Source of the DNA: Candidatus Microbacterium stercoravium
GTDB lineage: Bacteria > Actinomycetota > Actinomycetes > Actinomycetales > Microbacteriaceae
Reading direction: 5' to 3'
NCBI GenBank assembly: GCA_019117025.1
Contig: DXAM01000053.1
Coordinates: forward strand, 1 to 36,425
DNA length: 36,425 nt
The notes beneath the pieces are model-generated. The model ran no database searches, was not told the DNA's origin, and was given only the letters and a program-made list of their open reading frames with translations. Below are positions 32,705 through 36,425 of the stretch, piece by piece. Within the stretch, counting starts at the first letter, position 1. Every line of letters begins with the position of its first letter. The position numbers were made by a program, and so were the translations under genes.

Positions 32705-32913
32705 ATGCTGTCGATCAGCCCGAGCGCTTTGCCGAACAGCCCTTCGAGCGCGGGGCCGGCGATCGCCCAGATGGCGACGCCGATCGTGACGGTCATGAGG
32801 GTGATCAGCACCCAGCCGGGAATGTCTCCGCGCTCGTCATCGCGGATCTCATCCCAGGCGTCGCGGGCGCGGATCGCACCTCGAATGCTCGCTTGCGTCA
32901 GTCGGTCGTACAT
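32701..32913 (-). CDS. Flp-type major pilin candidate
   Basis: This 70-residue protein sits where the Flp major pilin is expected, between tadC and the TadE genes. It has a basic/charged start (IRGAIRARDAWDEIR), then DDERGDIPGWVLITLMT and a long hydrophobic helix (about residues 34-55) with GPALEGLF at the end. Gly in DERGD is the likely cleavage site, leaving a mature pilin of about 41 residues. Unusually, Glu at +5, normally needed for pilin packing, is missing (the sequence is DIPGW). AAAGGAAG lies upstream of ATG 32913. Assignment rests on size, place and the shared motif. Confidence 0.75.
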   Translation of the reverse strand: MYDRLTQASIRGAIRARDAWDEIRDDERGDIPGWVLITLMTVTIGVAIWAIAGPALEGLFGKALGLIDSM

Positions 32914-32935
32914 GCCATCTTCCTTTCGTCGGCGG

Positions 32936-33877
32936 TCAGAACCCCTGTTGGAGAATCGCGATCCCGGGGAAGATCGCGAAGAGGACGGAGAGGGGGAGCA
33001 GGCCGAAGACGAGCGGGATCATCATGAGGATCTCCTTGCGCCCGGCCGCTTCGATGAGCGTGCGCTTCGCGTCTTCGCGCGCGTCGGATGCCTGAGCCTC
33101 GAGCGTGTCGGCGAGCGGGGAGCCGCGCTCGATCGCGGCGACGGCATGATCGATCGCGCGCGTGAGGAGGGGTGCCCTGATGCGACGCGTCATCGCGGTC
33201 AGGGCATCGGTGAGGGTCGCGCCGGTATCGACCTCGACGGTCGCGGCGCGCAGCTCGGCCGTCAGCTCTCCGGTGCCGACATCGGCGACGCGCCGCACGC
33301 TGCCGAGCACTCCCTCGCCCGCAGACAGGCACAGGGCGAGGAACTCGAGAACCGTCGGCAGCTCTTCCTCGATGCGCGCGACGCGGGAGCGCGCCTGTGA
33401 CGAGAGCAGGAGATCGCGTGCGACGACGCCGGCGGCCGCGGCGATGAGCGGCAGCGCGAATGCGGCGACCGACACGCGCCCCGCTGCGATCAGTGCGATG
33501 AGGGCGGCGCAGCCGAAGCCCAGGCCGACGATGCCCCAGGTGAGCTGTGCGCCCCGGAACGCCGCGACGTCGGGGGAGCGGCCAGCCTGTGCCAACCGCA
33601 GCTCGAGCGACTCCGCTGCGCCGAGGAGGCGCGTGAACCGCGCCTGCGCACGCCGCCACACCGCGCCGATGCCTCCGGCGAGCGCGACCGTGGGATCCGT
33701 GATCGCGTCGGAGAGCGTCGTACCGGCCGGATCCGTGACGTCGCGCACGTAGGGACCGATGCGGCGTACGAGCGCCGGAGTGCGCCACGCCGGCATCGCC
33801 GCGGCGATGCACCACGCCCCCACGCCGACGCCGCCGCCGAGCAGCACGGCGATCGCCGCATCGGTGAGCCCGGTCAC
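32936..33877 (-). CDS. tadC: TadC-like pilus assembly membrane protein
   Basis: The 313-residue protein has a T2SSF (type II secretion F) domain. A first membrane segment is at about residues 6-28, others near 115-165 and the last near 285-305. Visible are IEEELPTVLEFLALCLSAGEG, read as IEEELPTVLEFL then ALCLSAGEG, and RRIRAPLLTRAIDHAVAAIERG as RRIRAPLLTRAI then DHAVAAIERG, the usual pair of helices. It forms part of the inner-membrane platform that anchors the pilus ATPase. GTG 33877 overlaps the tadB stop (GTGA), with GGAGGTGG upstream. The longer frame to 34729 runs antisense inside tadB and is not real. Confidence 0.85.
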   Translation of the reverse strand: MTGLTDAAIAVLLGGGVGVGAWCIAAAMPAWRTPALVRRIGPYVRDVTDPAGTTLSDAITDPTVALAGGIGAVWRRAQARFTRLLGAAESLELRLAQAGRSPDVAAFRGAQLTWGIVGLGFGCAALIALIAAGRVSVAAFALPLIAAAAGVVARDLLLSSQARSRVARIEEELPTVLEFLALCLSAGEGVLGSVRRVADVGTGELTAELRAATVEVDTGATLTDALTAMTRRIRAPLLTRAIDHAVAAIERGSPLADTLEAQASDAREDAKRTLIEAAGRKEILMMIPLVFGLLPLSVLFAIFPGIAILQQGF

Positions 33878-34746
33878 GCGAACCACCTCCGCGGTTCGGG
33901 GAGGCGCCCGACGCGCAGCATGATTCGGTACGCGACGAGCGAGACGACGGCGCCGACGAGGATCAGCGTGATGCCCGACGCGCTCGCGTACGCCTGGGCT
34001 CCCTCGGGGCGCAGCGACATCACGACGAGCACCGCCCAGGGGGCCACGACGCCGAGAATCGCCGCGCCTTTGGTCCATGACTGCTTCGACTCGACCTCTC
34101 CGCGGAGCGCCGCGTCCGAGCGGATCGACACCGAGAGCGATCGCAGCACGGGCACGAGCTCCGTGCCGCCGACCTCGCGCGCCATGCGCAGCGTCTCGAT
34201 GATGCGATCGGCCATGGGATCCGCGAGTTGCTGCTTCAGCCGCTCGAGGCTCGACGTGAAGTGTCCGGATGCGCGCAGATCGCGATCGAACTGCGCGAAC
34301 GCGGGCCTCACGGCCGAGGGGGCCGACTCGCCGAGCACCGCGACCGCGTCGGGCAGCGACAGGCCGGCGCGCACGGAACCGACGAGCAGGTCGCACACAT
34401 CGGGCCACATCGCGCGGCGCACCCGCACCAATCGGGCGGCGCGCGAACGCAGCCAGACCACCGGCGCCCCGGCTGCGGCGACCGCCGACGCCGCGGCGAG
34501 CGGGCCGGCCGCGGTCACCAGCCATGCCGCGGCGGCCGCGACGAGGGCGCAGGCGGTCATGGCGCTGCCGAGCACGCGGGGCGCGACGTGCGCGTACCCC
34601 GCCGACTCGAGCAGAGCGATTGCCCGCGTCGTGAGGGCGCCCGCGCGCTGGTCGGCGGCGGCGCGGCGCCGGCTCGCGGGCCACAGCCAGGGCGCGGCGG
34701 CGAGCACGAGGCCCGCGCCGAGAGCGCACCCGAGCAGCGCGATCAT
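33874..34746 (-). CDS. tadB: TadB-like pilus assembly membrane protein
   Basis: The 290-residue protein has a T2SSF domain like TadC: DVCDLLVGSVRAGLSLPDAV near residue 120 and REVGGTELVPVLRSLSVSIRSD near 205, read as REVGGTELVPVLRS and LSVSIRSD. Membrane segments are at about 1-18, 60-95 and 240-280. Together with TadC it forms the platform of the pilus machine. ATG 34746 overlaps the tadA stop (ATGA) and its stop overlaps the tadC start (GTGA), so the three genes are tightly coupled. A short poorly conserved stretch after the first membrane segment is rich in Arg and Ala. Confidence 0.85.
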   Translation of the reverse strand: MIALLGCALGAGLVLAAAPWLWPASRRRAAADQRAGALTTRAIALLESAGYAHVAPRVLGSAMTACALVAAAAAWLVTAAGPLAAASAVAAAGAPVVWLRSRAARLVRVRRAMWPDVCDLLVGSVRAGLSLPDAVAVLGESAPSAVRPAFAQFDRDLRASGHFTSSLERLKQQLADPMADRIIETLRMAREVGGTELVPVLRSLSVSIRSDAALRGEVESKQSWTKGAAILGVVAPWAVLVVMSLRPEGAQAYASASGITLILVGAVVSLVAYRIMLRVGRLPEPRRWFA

Positions 34747-35927
34747 GCTGCGCGCGCCGATCTCCGGCGCGGCGCCGCCGATTCGGGCCGGGCGCGGTAG
34801 ATCGTGCGCGTCACCGCGGCGCCTCCCGCGGTCTCGCCGGTGGGCTCGAGGATCTCCTCGACGTATCGCGCCCCGCTCGACGTGCGTGCGCAGTGCACGA
34901 CGAGGTCGATCGAGCCCGCGACGGCGGGCAGCACGAACTCGCGATCGATGTTGCGGCCGGCGAGCAGCGGCAGCGCCGAGAGCTTCACCAGCGCGTCGGC
35001 GGCCGAGTTCGCGTGGATCGTCGCGGCGCCCGGCAGCCCCGTGTTGAGGGCGAGCACGAGATCGAGCGCCTCCGCATCGCGCACCTCGCCGATCACGAGG
35101 CGGTCGGGCCGCATGCGCAGCGCTTCCTTGACGAGGCGGCGCAGGGTGATCTCGCCGGTTCCCTCGAGGCTCGGCTGTCGGCCCTGCATCGCGACGAGGT
35201 CGGGGGCATCGACCGACAGCTCGAACGTCTCCTCGACGGTGACGATGCGCTGTTCGGGCCGGCACGCAGAGACGAGGGCGCCGAGCAGCGTCGTCTTGCC
35301 GGCGTGGGTCGCCCCGGACACGAGCACCGAGCGGCCGTCGCGCATCGCCTCGCCGAGCAGGTCGGCGACGCGCTGAGGGAGAGAATCGAGTTCGACCAGG
35401 CGATCGAGGGAGCCGACATTCGGCAGGAACTTGCGGATGTTCACGGCCCACCCGCCGCGCGCGATGCCGCCGTGCACGACGTGCAGTCTGGAACCGTCGG
35501 GCAGCGACGCGTCGACGAACGGCTGGCTGATGTCGATGCGGCGCCCCGACGTGTGCAGCATGCGCTCGACGATGTCGCGCACCTGATCATCGGTGAGCTC
35601 CATCGCCACGCGCTCCGACGCGCCCGCGCGGGCGACGAAGACCTCGCTCGAAGAGTTGAGCCAGATCTCCTCGACCGACGCATCATCGAGGAGCGGCTGC
35701 AGCGGGCCGTATCCGGCAACGGCGGCGACGACATCCCGTGCGGCGGCGTCGAGATCGTCGACCGTGCGCGATCCGCGAGCGAGCGCGTAGTCGTTGTGGC
35801 GGCGGATCTCGGCGAGCGCGAGGCGGCGCACGTCGTCGGGGACGACGGCGCGACCGCCGAGAACCGCCTGGTCGCCGCGGATGCGCTCGCGCACGCGCTC
35901 GATGATCGAGTGCTGCTCCGAATTCAT
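34743..35927 (-). CDS. tadA: TadA/CpaF-type pilus ATPase
   Basis: TadA is the cytoplasmic hexameric ATPase that drives Tad pilus assembly. The 394-residue protein has an N-terminal helical part, then AAVAGYGPLQPLLDD, EEIWLNSS and the ATPase core. Walker A is VSGATHAGKTTLL near residues 201-213, the Walker B/Asp box LRMRPDRLVIGEVR follows near 260, and TIHANSA lies near 300. All the family motifs (with His box) are present. ATG 35927 is preceded six bases upstream by CACGCT, a weak -10 box. It is the first gene of the seven-gene operon. A TadZ-like gene normally lies before it, but here a tRNA-Leu does. Confidence 0.93.
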   Translation of the reverse strand: MNSEQHSIIERVRERIRGDQAVLGGRAVVPDDVRRLALAEIRRHNDYALARGSRTVDDLDAAARDVVAAVAGYGPLQPLLDDASVEEIWLNSSSEVFVARAGASERVAMELTDDQVRDIVERMLHTSGRRIDISQPFVDASLPDGSRLHVVHGGIARGGWAVNIRKFLPNVGSLDRLVELDSLPQRVADLLGEAMRDGRSVLVSGATHAGKTTLLGALVSACRPEQRIVTVEETFELSVDAPDLVAMQGRQPSLEGTGEITLRRLVKEALRMRPDRLVIGEVRDAEALDLVLALNTGLPGAATIHANSAADALVKLSALPLLAGRNIDREFVLPAVAGSIDLVVHCARTSSGARYVEEILEPTGETAGGAAVTRTIYRARPESAAPRRRSARAA

Positions 35928-35966
35928 CCGGCAAGCGTGCCAGAAATCGTCGACCTGCCTCGAAAG

Positions 35967-35975
35967 TTATCCACA
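35967..35975 (+). other. Perfect DnaA-box consensus
   Basis: TTATCCACA is the exact consensus DnaA box. It lies 40 bases upstream of the tadA start, in the gap before tRNA-Leu. No second perfect box is nearby, so it is not an origin. Confidence 0.5.
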
Positions 35976-36044
35976 GGCGTGAGTTTTATCTGCGTGACCG
36001 GGGCATCTGAGCCGGCGCGCACGGGGCACGGCGGATGATCGCTC

Positions 36045-36050
36045 TAGGAT
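36045..36050 (+). promoter_or_regulatory. -10 box of tRNA-Leu
   Basis: TAGGAT ends nine bases before the mature 5' end of tRNA-Leu at 36060. No convincing -35 box was seen. Confidence 0.5.
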
Positions 36051-36059
36051 GGACAGCGC

Positions 36060-36144
36060 GCGGGCGTGGTGAAATCGGTAGACACGCAGGATTTAGGTTC
36101 CTGTGACTTCGGTCGTGCGGGTTCAAGTCCCGCCGCCCGCACCA
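36060..36144 (+). tRNA. tRNA-Leu (anticodon UAG)
   Basis: An 85-base class II tRNA folds here with encoded CCA. The acceptor arms GCGGGCG and CGCCCGC pair fully. The anticodon loop is TTTAGGT, so the anticodon is UAG and it reads CUA-type leucine codons. The long variable arm (near GACTTCGGTC) and GGTTCAAGTCC T arm fit tRNA-Leu. Confidence 0.95.
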
Positions 36145-36164
36145 GAACGGATCCGGTTGCCGTG

Positions 36165-36188
36165 CCCGCGCGGTCGCGGTCGCGCGGG
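36165..36188 (+). terminator. GC-rich hairpin after tRNA-Leu
   Basis: Arms 36165-36172 and 36181-36188 pair over eight bases with an eight-base loop. It lies 20 bases after the tRNA and 22 bases before the end of the convergent gene. Confidence 0.5.
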
Positions 36189-36209
36189 GGAGTCGTCGCC
36201 GGATGCGCC

Positions 36210-36425
36210 TCAGCGCTCGGGCGCGACGCGCGGCACCCAGCGCAGGAACCCGATCGCGCCGATGAGTCCGATGGCGCCCACGAGCGCCGTGGCGACGGGC
36301 AGCGAGGCGAGCGCGGTGACGCCGGAGACGAGCAGCGGCGTCGCGGATGCGCCGCTGTCGGTCATCGTGCGCCACGCGCCGAGGAACGGCGCCGGGTTCT
36401 CCGGCGGGGCGGCGTCGGAGCCGAG
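36210..36425 (-). CDS. MFS-type transporter, C-terminal end (partial)
   Basis: The minus-strand frame is open from the window edge to TGA at 36212-36210, giving 71 residues. It contains FLGAWRTMTDSGAS followed by two hydrophobic segments (about residues 32-46 and 48-62) and ends FLRWVPRVAPER. This is like the last two membrane helices of major facilitator superfamily transporters, where the loop before helix 11 often reads GxWRTxxDxG. The rest lies outside the window, so substrate is not known. It converges on tRNA-Leu with a hairpin between. Confidence 0.6.
   Translation of the reverse strand, partial: LGSDAAPPENPAPFLGAWRTMTDSGASATPLLVSGVTALASLPVATALVGAIGLIGAIGFLRWVPRVAPER

Noticed and set aside
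35967..35975. Replication origin near the DnaA box
   Set aside because: A single box, with no AT-rich region, dnaA or dnaN gene nearby.

Overview
The window looks like ordinary chromosome from a high-GC Gram-positive actinobacterium, most likely Microbacteriaceae (Microbacterium-like). The reasons are the roughly 70% GC content by eye, the codon usage, the many leaderless GTG/ATG starts preceded by a TANNNT -10 box, a DUF3039 protein, an actinobacterial-type Tad pilus locus, a DapC-like aminotransferase of the mycobacterial type, and a MurL/MurD2 pair. The family assignment is inference. No insertion sequence, prophage, CRISPR array or rRNA was seen, and no gap between genes exceeds about 300 bases.

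Layout. 1-600: the tail of a sugar-lactone oxidase, the relic of a LacI-family regulator and a small membrane protein. 645-2818: trehalose synthesis (otsA-otsB). 2894-8030: branched-chain amino acid synthesis (ilvD, ilvB, ilvN, ilvC). 8192-9105: a DksA/TraR-type zinc-finger protein and an unknown protein. 9136-11569: a response regulator and histidine kinase facing a small multidrug-export-type membrane protein, with a candidate operator between them. 11593-12514: a cupredoxin-like lipoprotein and a membrane protein. 12600-12676: initiator tRNA-fMet. 12786-16294: a nitrilase-family amidase, a DapC-like aminotransferase and a membrane-anchored HtrA-type protease.

16343-22841 is a cell-surface polymer region: three CDP-glycerol glycerophosphotransferase-type proteins, a family 2 glycosyltransferase and a LicC-like cytidylyltransferase, with a small XRE regulator and an unknown protein between them. 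23053-25703 is a two-gene ABC transporter whose ATPase has an unusual acidic N-terminal extension. 25742-27349 holds DUF3039 and nicotinate phosphoribosyltransferase. 27436-30067 is murL-murD2, the alternative route to D-glutamate in peptidoglycan precursors. 30133-31445 is rph-rdgB. 31478-35927 is a compact seven-gene Tad pilus operon on the minus strand. A tRNA-Leu(UAG) and the end of an MFS-type transporter close the window.

Several genes serve the envelope: peptidoglycan precursors (murL, murD2), polyol-phosphate polymer assembly, HtrA quality control and Tad pili. The most notable system is murL-murD2, which automatic annotation tends to label as hypothetical plus a MurD-like ligase. Other signals worth following are the pervasive leaderless promoter pattern, the excess of GGATCC, a candidate two-component operator, the shared prepilin processing motif in four consecutive Tad genes, and the LacI relic.
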